From Helicoverpa zea (taxonomy: Eukaryota; Arthropoda; Insecta; Lepidoptera; Noctuidae): a stretch of DNA of 64,000 nt. The translations under genes and the position numbers were made by a program. This document shows positions 23,116 through 32,879 of the stretch, piece by piece (the first letter of the stretch is position 1; each line of letters starts with the position of its first letter). The notes below the pieces were generated by a model that was given only the letters and a program-made list of their open reading frames with translations, ran no database searches and was not told the DNA's origin. Location: assembly GCF_022581195.2 (NCBI RefSeq), contig NC_061472.1:5022001-5086000 (forward strand), in the 5' to 3' direction.

Positions 23116-23428
23116 ATTATTGGCACTTAGGTATCAGAAAAGTTGATATGTTTCTTGGAGCACTGTAAAATGTACATTATAGCGACGTATTGAGAAATAG
23201 GTAAATACTTTGCCTTGAATTTCCCACCTCTCATCTTGGTATTCGCAATAACAACCCTGACATCATTTCAAGTTGTACCATCCCTCCCAAAGTGTCTCAT
23301 TATTAATTCAAAATATTATATTGACCTTTAAAATGTTTTAATTGTTGTAAATTTAGCATTTAGAACTTTAAGAGGTAAAAATACTTTAAGTAAGTGAATT
23401 TAAAAATACAAAAACGAGTTATGTATAA

Positions 23429-23632
23429 TGGCTGATTTACATTGAGTCAGTAACTGACGTCAGTCCACTGACAAGTCAGTGCTGACCCGGCACTGCCATC
23501 GTGTAAATTGATTTGAAGTCAGTACAGTACTACTGACGAAACACTGACACTACACTGACTTCGTGTAAATAGCACGCGTCAGTTTTCGGCGCCTACACTG
23601 ACGTCAGTTACTGACTCAATGTAAATCAGCCT
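23429..23632. mobile_element. 204 bp MITE with perfect 35 bp inverted ends
   Basis: GGCTGATTTACATTGAGTCA continues 15 more bases as a perfect terminal inverted repeat (23430-23464 against 23597-23631). The interior is full of further CAGT/ACTG palindromes. TAA flanks both sides (23426-23428 and 23633-23635) if one extra unpaired base per end is included, the same layout as the MITE at 48482. It is PIF/Harbinger-like and lies between the divergent BLOC1S4 and REXO1 genes. Confidence 0.75.
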
Positions 23633-24125
23633 TAAAAGCTAGAGATATAATGGTTGGCCCACACCTACATGTAGCATGATTCATATTTTTATGGAATGCA
23701 ATCAACGCTTATAAAATCAGCGCTTTAATTCAAAATTATGACTGACCAATCCTTTCACTTAAATGTTCGATAAAATTTCGCGAGTATGAATTAAGAACTC
23801 TATTCGAAAGGCGGAATACGAATTGTCTCCATTTTTCAGACATACCTTTAGTCTAACTACAGAAAACACATTCTAAACATTTTAACAAAAATGTATAAAG
23901 AATTCGATAATCATTTATTTTATATAATTAACATCATTCATAAATAAACTAATGTGATCAATATCCAGTTTTGTTTGATTTTTTACTTTTATTTACAACT
24001 CTATAAAAAGTTCTAAACTATGAATGAATCTGTTAATCTTTTTTTATCTGTATAACGTAGAGTGATTTTGGTTGGTTTTGGTTCGTTCTGTTCTTCAACA
24101 GTGGATTGAAAAATTATTTATCAGA
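23633..24125. promoter_or_regulatory. REXO1 upstream region
   Basis: AT-rich sequence between the MITE and the REXO1 ATG. It presumably carries the REXO1 promoter and 5'UTR, being head-to-head with the BLOC1S4-like gene. No specific element is recognisable beyond a TATAAAAAG at about 24002. Confidence 0.35.
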
Positions 24126-27100
24126 ATGCTTCCGTCGACAGGGTATTTTAAGGGATACAACTGTCCTTTTTATGATAATGGTTTATGTGAAAGACCTTAT
24201 TGCCATTTTCGGCATGTTAAAAAAGAATCTCAGGGTACTTCAAGTGATGGAATCGAAAGTGGAGCGATATTACAAAAGCTAGTGTCGGCAGCGGTGCAAA
24301 AGGTTCTTCAACAGAAAGAGACCTCGGCAACAACGACCACAAGTCAGCCAGAGAGTAGTACAGCTGGTGCAGTGCTAGGTGTAGCCAAAGCAACATATAA
24401 CCCCACGCCAATATCCGAGTTAAATAAGATTAATAATCCTGACATAGAAGAAACTACTGAAGATGTTGTTGAACAAAGAAAAAGACACATACCAGTTCCA
24501 TATACACCGAGGAAACCTGCAGGCCTTCCTATACAAAGACCCATTGAAACAAATGGTTCCTCTAAACCTTTTATTTACATTCCTCCCCCAGTGAAATATA
24601 CTCCAGGAAGCACTGAGAACGTGCAGTGTGATAAATATACGCCGACAGGATCGACTGTATCCACTGAAAAATATTTACCAGGTTCTGAGACAGAATTACA
24701 AGAATATAATCCTAATGAAGGCTCTAATAACTCTAGTAAGCGTAATTATGTTCCTTCTGACAAAAACACGAGTAAGAAGAAAATACTAGAATATAAACCA
24801 GCCAAAGTAAGCACTAAGAGTGAAATTCCGACAGTTACCTATCAACCAACACCTAGGTCACTTGCACCTTGTTTTTCCAGTGATGAGGAAGAACCCGACA
24901 CTAAAAAAATAAAAATGTCTTCTGACCTTAATGGATTAGATGATCTGGGGCCAGAATTTGATATCTTAGATCAAATATTACATGAGGAAAAGTCTGACCA
25001 AGATAAAGTAAGAAAAAATAGCTTGAGTAGTGACACAAAGAAGACTAATGTTAAGAATGATATTGATAATAACCAAGAAAGTAAAAAGTCAGTTGAAAAA
25101 AGAAGTTCAGAGAAAAACCAATCAGATAAAAATCATAATAGTAGTAAGTCACATCACAAAAGCTCCTCCGATAAAAAAGATAAACAAAAATCTGAAGAGA
25201 AAAGTAAAAAAGAAGACAAACTAAAAGATTCTGAACGCAAATCAAGACATAAAAGTTCAAGCAAAGATAAAGAAAAGGAGAGAAAAGATAAACATTCATC
25301 AGACAAAAAACACCATTCCAGTTCTAAAAGTTCAGATAGTAGTAGTTCAAAACATAGTTCTTCTAAAAAGCATGACACCAAGAAACATAGCTCTAATTCT
25401 AAACATAAGTCTAAAACAAAAGATAAGAGTGACCATAAGTCCAGCAGAAGCTCTAAAGAATCCAAGAGTGAACACAAGAGTAGCAAGCATAATGACAGTA
25501 ATAACATGTCTGATAATGATGATTTCAATGCTGGGGAGGAACTACTTGATGAGGAGTTTGATATGGAGTCTGATGAAGAGGCCATAGCATTAGAATGTAA
25601 AAAAATATTTGATGAATATGTTCCCATAGAAAAGCCTAAAATTATAGAAGATACACCTAAGATAGAGGACATAAATGAAGAAGAAACTATCATAGGAAAG
25701 AAGAGAATATCTAGAGCACCAGATAAAGCTATAAAAGTGACACCCAAACCACCTGTCAAACCAGATTTTAAAGTCAGCGCAGCTCAAGCCATGGCACAGA
25801 GATTAGCTAAGGTTCGAGAATTTCATAGTGCAAAAAATTCAAGTATCTCTTCAAATAGTGAAAATTCACAAACTAAAAGCAATTACACACCCCCAGCTAC
25901 TGGAAACACCAAAATCCGCATTGCTCATGTGCCATATGCTTCCACTTTATTAAATGCTAAGAAAGTTATACCACCCAGTCCAATGGCTAGAACTGAGCCA
26001 TCAACTAGTTGTACTATCACTCAAACTGTTAAAAAAGGAGTTCAAAGAGTTGCTCATGTACCAAATGAAAAGTTCATTGACAGACCGGGAGTTTTAGAAC
26101 CTCTTGGATCTAAAATTGCTGCAAATATAAGATCCACATATTTAAACATGATGATAGATGAATGTTTAAAACTGTATCTTTCAGCACATGATGCTTACGC
26201 TAGAGCTCAGCATGAGGAACTAACCACTAGTAAAAAATGTTCAACTGTACAAATCTATAAGAATTCTGCAGTATTAGCAGTTAGTCGCTTAAGGAAAGAA
26301 TTGCAAGAATGCAAAGGTGTAAAGAAATCTGCATCAGATTGCTTAACATTACAAAAAATGCCTGGATCTACTCCTGGTAAACCAGCAGGCTCATGGAGCA
26401 TAGAAAGCAAGAATAGAAAAAATGCAGACACTTCAAAGGAGTTCATAGGTGCAAAGTTGTATAATAATATAGTAAAGTGGGTTTTGACTGAAGAACAACT
26501 AAAACAAAATGGTTTTCCCAGGCCTCATGAGAGTGGGCAAAAGGGTAGGGCGATAATTTATGGCCAAAATAAACAGAAACCACCAAAGGGCTTCTTTAGA
26601 ACTTGTTGTAGATGTAAGAAAGATTATATGGTGGATAAGCATGGTTTCCCAGCATCTAAGGAGGAATGTATTTACCATCCTAATAATAAATACAGGGTTC
26701 GAGGTGAAGCCAGATATCAATGTTGCAGCCAAGATGGTACATCTGATGGATGTTGCATAGCTCCCAGTCATGTTTATGAATATGTTGATTTTGAGAATTT
26801 GAAAGGCTTTGTCAAGACCCTACCTCCAGAAACTGCCATGGATGATTATGGTATTTATGCTTTAGATTGTGAAATGTGTTATACCACCCATGGTTTAGAT
26901 TTGACCAGAGTTACAGTGATCAATTCTGAGTGTAAAGTTATTTATGAGACACTTATTAGACCATTACATCCTATTATAGATTATAACACTAGGTATTCTG
27001 GAATAACTGAAGACCAAATGGTTGGAGTCACTACTACATTATTGGACGTCCAAGCCACACTACTCACAATGTTCAATAGTAAAACCATATTGATAGGTCA

Positions 27101-27338
27101 CAGTTTAGAATCAGATTTTAAAGTACTTAAATTAATTCACGATACTGTGATTGATACCAGTGTTTTGTACCCACATAAAATGGGGCCTCCATATAAGCGA
27201 GCTCTACGAAACTTGTCATCTGAATATTTGAAAAAGATAATACAAAATTCAGTTGATGGACATGACAGTGCTGAAGATGCCACTGTCTGTATGGAGTTAA
27301 TACATTATAAATTAAAAGAAGACCTTAAAACAAGATGA
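24126..27338 (+). CDS. REXO1: RNA exonuclease 1 homologue (REXO1-like), DEDDh 3'-5' exonuclease
   Basis: 1070 residues in a single exon. The start is the ATG giving MLPSTGYFKGYNCPFY; the open frame extends 18 codons upstream without an ATG. Order: N-terminal CCCH zinc finger (CPFYDNGLCERPYCHFRH, about 12-30); disordered Pro/Thr part with YTPG-type repeats; strongly basic Ser/Lys/His tract (about 310-475); acidic patch; Elongin-A-binding-type helical region; Cys-rich block (CCRCKKDY, QCCSQDGTSDGCC); then the DEDDh domain. The latter shows Exo I ALDCEM, Exo II in GHSLESDFK and a C-terminal HDSAEDA with the general-base His. REXO1 proteins act in the nucleus and bind Elongin A in mammals. The absence of introns is notable among intron-bearing neighbours. 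Confidence 0.92.
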   Translation: MLPSTGYFKGYNCPFYDNGLCERPYCHFRHVKKESQGTSSDGIESGAILQKLVSAAVQKVLQQKETSATTTTSQPESSTAGAVLGVAKATYNPTPISELNKINNPDIEETTEDVVEQRKRHIPVPYTPRKPAGLPIQRPIETNGSSKPFIYIPPPVKYTPGSTENVQCDKYTPTGSTVSTEKYLPGSETELQEYNPNEGSNNSSKRNYVPSDKNTSKKKILEYKPAKVSTKSEIPTVTYQPTPRSLAPCFSSDEEEPDTKKIKMSSDLNGLDDLGPEFDILDQILHEEKSDQDKVRKNSLSSDTKKTNVKNDIDNNQESKKSVEKRSSEKNQSDKNHNSSKSHHKSSSDKKDKQKSEEKSKKEDKLKDSERKSRHKSSSKDKEKERKDKHSSDKKHHSSSKSSDSSSSKHSSSKKHDTKKHSSNSKHKSKTKDKSDHKSSRSSKESKSEHKSSKHNDSNNMSDNDDFNAGEELLDEEFDMESDEEAIALECKKIFDEYVPIEKPKIIEDTPKIEDINEEETIIGKKRISRAPDKAIKVTPKPPVKPDFKVSAAQAMAQRLAKVREFHSAKNSSISSNSENSQTKSNYTPPATGNTKIRIAHVPYASTLLNAKKVIPPSPMARTEPSTSCTITQTVKKGVQRVAHVPNEKFIDRPGVLEPLGSKIAANIRSTYLNMMIDECLKLYLSAHDAYARAQHEELTTSKKCSTVQIYKNSAVLAVSRLRKELQECKGVKKSASDCLTLQKMPGSTPGKPAGSWSIESKNRKNADTSKEFIGAKLYNNIVKWVLTEEQLKQNGFPRPHESGQKGRAIIYGQNKQKPPKGFFRTCCRCKKDYMVDKHGFPASKEECIYHPNNKYRVRGEARYQCCSQDGTSDGCCIAPSHVYEYVDFENLKGFVKTLPPETAMDDYGIYALDCEMCYTTHGLDLTRVTVINSECKVIYETLIRPLHPIIDYNTRYSGITEDQMVGVTTTLLDVQATLLTMFNSKTILIGHSLESDFKVLKLIHDTVIDTSVLYPHKMGPPYKRALRNLSSEYLKKIIQNSVDGHDSAEDATVCMELIHYKLKEDLKTR

Positions 27339-29254
27339 TTAATAATTTGTGAACTAGAGCTTTGTTCTTATATTATTAAATTTATTTATATTGAATAATA
27401 ATTTAATTAAAAGCAGTTCTGCTTTCTATAAATGATGGGAAAAAATCCCAGTTGAAATCTTGCAGTAAATGTAGTTTATTGCTGTTATTTATAAATATAA
27501 CATACCTATCATTAAAAAAGGTTGTTGGAATTAATTTGATGTTATTGCAATAACGGTAATAGTATATTAAGATATACTTTTGTAAGAATTCACATTTCAT
27601 ATAAACTATTTTTTCTTAGCTAATTAGTTTTATTTAAAGTGCCTACTTATACATGTACATGAAAGGGACTTGGCATACTGACAACTATGCAGTTGAGTTT
27701 CTAGAAAAAAGTTGGCGTATCCATCTACTATCGGGAGATGCAATGAATTGTAGAATACCCCATTGGTTCAGTGCTGACTAGCACAACTGTGGTGCATGGG
27801 GTGTCAGGTTTAATTCTGGAAAAGCACAGCAGACTGGACTCTGGTGTACTCCAAACGATGGACTTCCTAATCTGCGTCTTTTCTATGAGAGTAGGGAGAG
27901 TCCAACAGTGTCTGCACAGTTGTCCACAAGCTGTCTCACGCGGTTTCGCGGGGAAACTCAGAAAAACATAACTTACATAGCCCATGTTTACCGCAGTGTA
28001 GCTTCCTAACAGTGAAACAATTATTCAATTCGGTTCAGGATCTTTCAATTAGTATAAATAATGATTTTGAACCCTCTTTTAATGAATCTACAGTAATTAA
28101 TTACAAACTGTAGGGCCAATAATATTAGTCAATCGTTAAAATAAAGGGAAACGTTATTTAAAAAAAAAATACGATTTGTAAAACCGAAAATAATATTTTA
28201 CTAGAAGACGAAATATTACACATATTTAAATGTCCTTTAAACACAAGACATTTCAAACATTCAGCTTTATTAGAAAACAAGAAAACTGCTACACAATTCA
28301 AAAATATCCATTGGGACGCTTATGATAATACAAATGAGACTCGACCTAATTTTGTGCAGCAGAAATATAATTATGTCAATATAATATAAACCACTGGAGT
28401 CAATAGATAATAATTTTGAAAATTAATAATAAACTTGTACTATTTTAGGTAAACACTTGATAATACCACTAAGGTGTTTAATTAACAATTATTATAATCA
28501 GCAAATAATTATAATTTCTACTTTACATTAATGTATAGGTACATAGTTCATCAATAATAAAATACAAGTATTCCAAAACTGAAATCTAGGACAAAGCAGC
28601 ACTAAATTAGAAAGAAAATGTTAAAGTTATTGTGTATGCTAAGAGTTACAAAATTGTTTAAGTAGTTCTCAAGAAATTGCTTCTCAATCTACCAGAGTCT
28701 AGAAAAGACAAGCAAAGCTTTTTGTAAGTTTTCATTGTGTGCAAGCATTATGCCTGATAGAAGTTCATACATTTGAACTAAATGTTTCAAAAGTTCTATT
28801 GAAACATCTTGATTTATCAATATAACAACCTCATTCCATTTAAGGCTTTATAGGAAGTCATGAAATGGTGAGACAAAAGGGCTCTAAAGTTTATCTATGA
28901 AAATAAGAATTTCACACATGAGATGATAATATATTTGAAACTAATGCTGACACTAATCTTAAAGTTATTGGTAGTAAGCTTTAATATTGTCAGTGATAGT
29001 TGAATTTTATGAGTTATTTTTATTTATATTACCTGTTGACTCGAATTTTGGTTTTCCTATGAATTAATAAAATTAGTTTACCAAAACCCAACTTATAATT
29101 TATCTGGTATACTTTGCAGTATAACTTGGTTTATGTATGTAATTATAATTTACATGGATGTCCCAATGAAATTTATAAGGAGGTATTGGCCGGTGTGTAC
29201 GGCAGCGCAGGTATTGAGTACACCACATGGAACTGAGATCCTGGCTGACCCCTG
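27339..29254. other. Convergent REXO1/Rad6 3' regions with a GC-rich island
   Basis: Mostly AT-rich UTR-like sequence. At about 27720-27990 there is a markedly GC-richer stretch open on both strands (minus ORF 27728-27985, plus ORF 27771-27971). It encodes nothing I recognise and may be an old repeat or retrogene relic. The rest shows only A/T runs, and no other structure was found. Confidence 0.4.
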
Positions 29255-30749
29255 CTAGTCAATAAATGATTGTTCTACACATGCTTTCACCCGTTTTTCG
29301 TATTCCCGCCGGTTCTCCTTATAAAGCTGTGCTGCCATGGAGTTTGCAGGTGAATTGGGGTTAGGGTCGCTTAGTAATGACTGAAACATGACAAACAACA
29401 TTTTTATTAGGTTTGCATCATTGTTTGATATAACACAAGTTTTATCAACTTGGAATATTTAAACAGTTCTCTACAGATTACTTTTTAAAACAATCAAGGT
29501 AGCTCTTAGTAGATTCTAATAAGAATCAAGATTACAACTTTAAGGAATGTCTTTTGTTTGGAAAAGTACATATAGCACAATTATCAATTGATATCCATAA
29601 TCTTTGACAATGAGAAATAACTCATTCCTTAAGGTTGATTTTCTTCCTCCTGGTCAAGGTAATCAAGAATCTCTTGATATAATGCAGTATCAATAAGTAG
29701 TATATTTACCTGTATAGAAGTTAATATAGCTGATACATCATATGTTGGGCTCCATCTGTTTTGCAGAATGTCTAAGCATATTCCTCCATCTGCATATACA
29801 TTGGGGTGAAACATTTTAGACACAAACCGAACTGTGGGAGGTTTGTTTGGGTATTCTTCTGTGAACTCTATTGTTAGCTTGAATGTTCCATCTTCAAATG
29901 GAGTGTCATGGGGGCCGAATATCACAGCATTCCAGATCATGATATTGTTGTCAGTGGGAGCTCCTGACACCCCTGTAGGTGGGTCCTCTTGTAAGCTGTG
30001 GACAAATTCATTCAAATAATTTCCTTCATCTTTTACAAGGGAGGATAATTGTCTTCTGTAAAAAATTTACATACAATGCATTTATTGTAATTTGTATAAC
30101 ATTATTTAGGCACATAACTCATGTCAATGTTTATGTAGAAGTCTGTTTTTACAATGATAATAGGGACAATAGCATTAATTTATCTGATGACTAATGAATA
30201 AAAAATATTATTAACTGTAAATTACAGACAAAGCTCTTCTGTTCTCATGGAAAACTCTACAACACAATCAAGGTCATGAGATCACTTATTGGGTTTCTTG
30301 TAAAAACCTTACAGGTTCTATCATACTAGGCCAACCGAAGCGTTTTATATAGACGATATTTTTTTCTCGCGATCTAATCAAATATATTTGGATAACCTAA
30401 ATAATGACTATATACCCACAAACGACGTATAGACATCGAGTGACGTAGCTATGTCTACTTATAGCGTATCCTACTCTCGTTATTCGACACAAAGAGCACC
30501 ACCATTTTACAGCTTTACTGTTTACAATGGAATTCGAAATATAGAACGGAATAGAAATCAATTAGAATGACTATGATGTAATTTGATGAATCAGCACTAC
30601 ACTTTCGCACAAAGAAAATTCTATTGTAAACAGTAACAAGGATACATAAAATCAATTGTTAATAACAAATGCTATGGAAATCGCTGAAAATACTCAGATA
30701 CCAACCGTTTGAAATCTCTCATCAGGCGTCTTCTAGCTGGAGTTGACAT
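29255..30749 (-). CDS. Ubc6 (RAD6): Ubiquitin-conjugating enzyme E2, Rad6/UBE2A type
   Basis: Exons 30706-30749, 29710-29995 and 29255-29380 give exactly 151 aa, the metazoan Rad6 length. The start MSTPARRRLMRDFKR and the end VEQSFID match the family. The catalytic Cys is in DGGICLDILQ, and the HPN tripeptide upstream is in MFHPNVY. Rad6 pairs with E3s such as Rad18 (PCNA monoubiquitination) and Bre1 (H2B ubiquitination) in the nucleus. The first intron ends in two AG acceptors 60 nt apart, both in phase; the downstream one gives the canonical protein. Introns are phase 2 then 0. The gene is head-to-head with CCDC174. Confidence 0.96.
29996..30055 (-). other. In-frame alternative 5' extension of Rad6 exon 2
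   Basis: An upstream acceptor (TTTTTTACAG, ending at 30056) lies 60 nt before the canonical one (TTTGTCCACAG). The 60 nt have no stop and keep phase, adding 20 residues (RQLSSLVKDE... to ...NEFVHS) between FKR and LQEDPP. The upstream acceptor has the better pyrimidine tract. Use in mRNA is unknown. Confidence 0.45.
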
Positions 30750-32093
30750 TTTGGTATCAAGCACTAGTTAAGCCACTAATTTGTTAAAGTTCCGGTTTAG
30801 TCAGATGTCTTTTTTTTATGAAACTTTCATATGACAAAAATTCGTAAACTATTTATGTAGGTTTCGCTTGTACACAAAAGATTCCGTTTTTGTCGTTGTG
30901 TAGAAATTTCTGTCGTCACGGCCAGCGAGATGGTTGTCAGATGACCATGAATATAGCAATTAGAAACCCTGCAAGTGGTCAATACACAGATGTCAAATAT
31001 TTATTTCTGAATTGTGTATAACTTCACACCGGTTGATATTCTCGATATACTAGTAAATTAGGGGGTTGGTAGACGTTCAATAAAACTATGCAGTATTACC
31101 GTAAAAATATTGTGTAATTAATTTGTTAGTTTTAAAATCATTGCGCAATCTCCAATATTAATCTAAGTCGAATTAGATTAAGTTATTTGAAAGGGCAAAG
31201 TAACTCTGTGAATAAATAAATAAAAAGTCTGATGTGATAAATAAATAAAATATTTTTATATCAACAGCCAGTTCAATCAAACGAACGCAGCCGCAATAGT
31301 GCTGACTTATTAATAGGCGGAAATGATTAGTGAGACTCAATATTTGTCCTATTCTTAATAAAAGCTGGTCGCAACTCTAGCGTCATTTGACGTTTGATTA
31401 CATTGACAGCAAAGAGTAAAGTAATATATAGGGAAAAGAGAGCCCACTCACGTGTTATTCTTGCAACCCAATTTGACAATGCGCCATCTTTCTCTAAATT
31501 GGCCCCGAACTACCTACATAGCTATAGCTATAAAAATATTATAATTATGCATCATATTCATAACATTTTCTATTAGGGTAAGTAGCACCATATAACTATA
31601 ATATTGGTTATCGTTATAGTTACATGGTGCTACTTACCCTAATAGAAAATGTCATCGTTAATATAGTAAAAGGTCGAAGGAAAACAAATAATTATTATAT
31701 ATTACTTTTTATTTACGCGTGTATGCGGAATGCAAAAAACCGCCATATTGATATTATTATGATCGGTTTTGTTAAGTTACTTGGAATACTGACACCAGGT
31801 CTTTTTAGATGAAATTTGATATTTGTGCTTTTTTAAACCGTATTTAATTTATTCGCCTATTATATCTTTTTTTAAAGTGTCTAATATTTTCCTCATACTT
31901 TTCTCTAATTAATATTGCATAAATAATTTTATATTAACAAACAAAATCGATTATAGTGTAGTGCCATCTGTTGGTAATTTAAGGTATCTTTTAGATAGTA
32001 AATAGTTTCCGGGCCAAATAAAAGGTGGCGACTCTTCGTTTACTTAGCTGTCAAAATGTACGGAGTGTCCTCCCCCTGATTGACAGTTTTCGT
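30750..32093. promoter_or_regulatory. Divergent Rad6-CCDC174 intergenic region
   Basis: Non-coding and AT-rich. It presumably contains the Rad6 promoter next to 30750 and includes a near-perfect palindrome at 31563-31652. No other gene or recognisable repeat was found. Confidence 0.4.
31563..31652. repeat. 90 bp palindrome (hairpin) with 39 bp arms
   Basis: The arms 31563-31601 and 31614-31652 are inverse complements with one mismatch, separated by 12 nt. The arm sequence centres on CTATTAGGGTAAGTAGCACC. It could be a very short foldback element or the inner part of a MITE. No target duplication is evident. Confidence 0.7.
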
Positions 32094-32715
32094 TAGACAT
32101 GGGAAAAACGTATCATTGAAAAGAAAAGATTGATATGTATCTTTTGATCACTGGGATATGTATCACTCTTTTGTATCTCTATATCCTTTCGAATCCGTGA
32201 GTGACATTGTACTGTTGCTCAGAGTGACTCGCTTCGTTCAATTCAATCCAATGTATCACTAAATCAGTACGAACTAAGAGTGATAGATTCGTTTATGATA
32301 GATAGATTCGTATATCAGTTTATAATATTTTTAGGCTTATTTTTTTTTTTAAGTTTCTATTTTTCATTTCAAATTTAAGTTTACGATTTATGTAATTGGC
32401 TGTTAAAGCCGTGTAAATCGAATAAATACATAAAAATAGTGGTCAAACACTTATTTTCGGTATCGAGAAAGTGAGACAGAACATTCTAAGTAGGGAAGTG
32501 CGAAAGAGATGTCTGGACTTTCCGATGAGAAACCGTGACGCCAACCGCTCAACGCTGTGTGTGCGAGTGCAACACAGATACAAACGGACGACGGATTGAA
32601 TGAGTTGTTAAAGATACACTGATACATTCGGACTTGAACTGATACAAAGAGTGAGTGATAAGAACGGAAAGATACATATCTTTTTTATCTATCACTCCTG
32701 AGTTACCCATCTCTA
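32094..32715. mobile_element. 622 bp hAT-type MITE upstream of CCDC174
   Basis: The ends TAGACATGGG and CCCATCTCTA are near-inverse. An exact 8 bp duplication GTTTTCGT flanks the element at 32086-32093 and 32716-32723, the hallmark of hAT transposition. The interior is non-coding and carries many GATACA/GATAGA motifs. It ends 165 bp before the CCDC174 ATG, so it may contribute promoter or 5'UTR sequence. Confidence 0.8.
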
Positions 32716-32879
32716 GTTTTCGTTGATAAAATATTTGCCCTTGTTTATTTTCCTGTGATAAATATTTTAATTTATTATTTAAAAATCAGAATTGATCATA
32801 ACTGTTTATACATGTGAATATAATCATCATTTCGAATTAATATCCTGTATTTGCTCAAGATATTTTTCACAATTGCAAA

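Noticed and set aside
24072..24125. REXO1 start at 24072
   Set aside because: The codon is TTG; MLPSTGYFKGYNCPFY at 24126 has the ATG and begins right at the conserved zinc finger.
25154..25759. Minus-strand 201-codon Ser/Leu-rich ORF
   Set aside because: It is the reverse of the Lys/Ser-rich tract of REXO1; the sense frame has the conserved domains.
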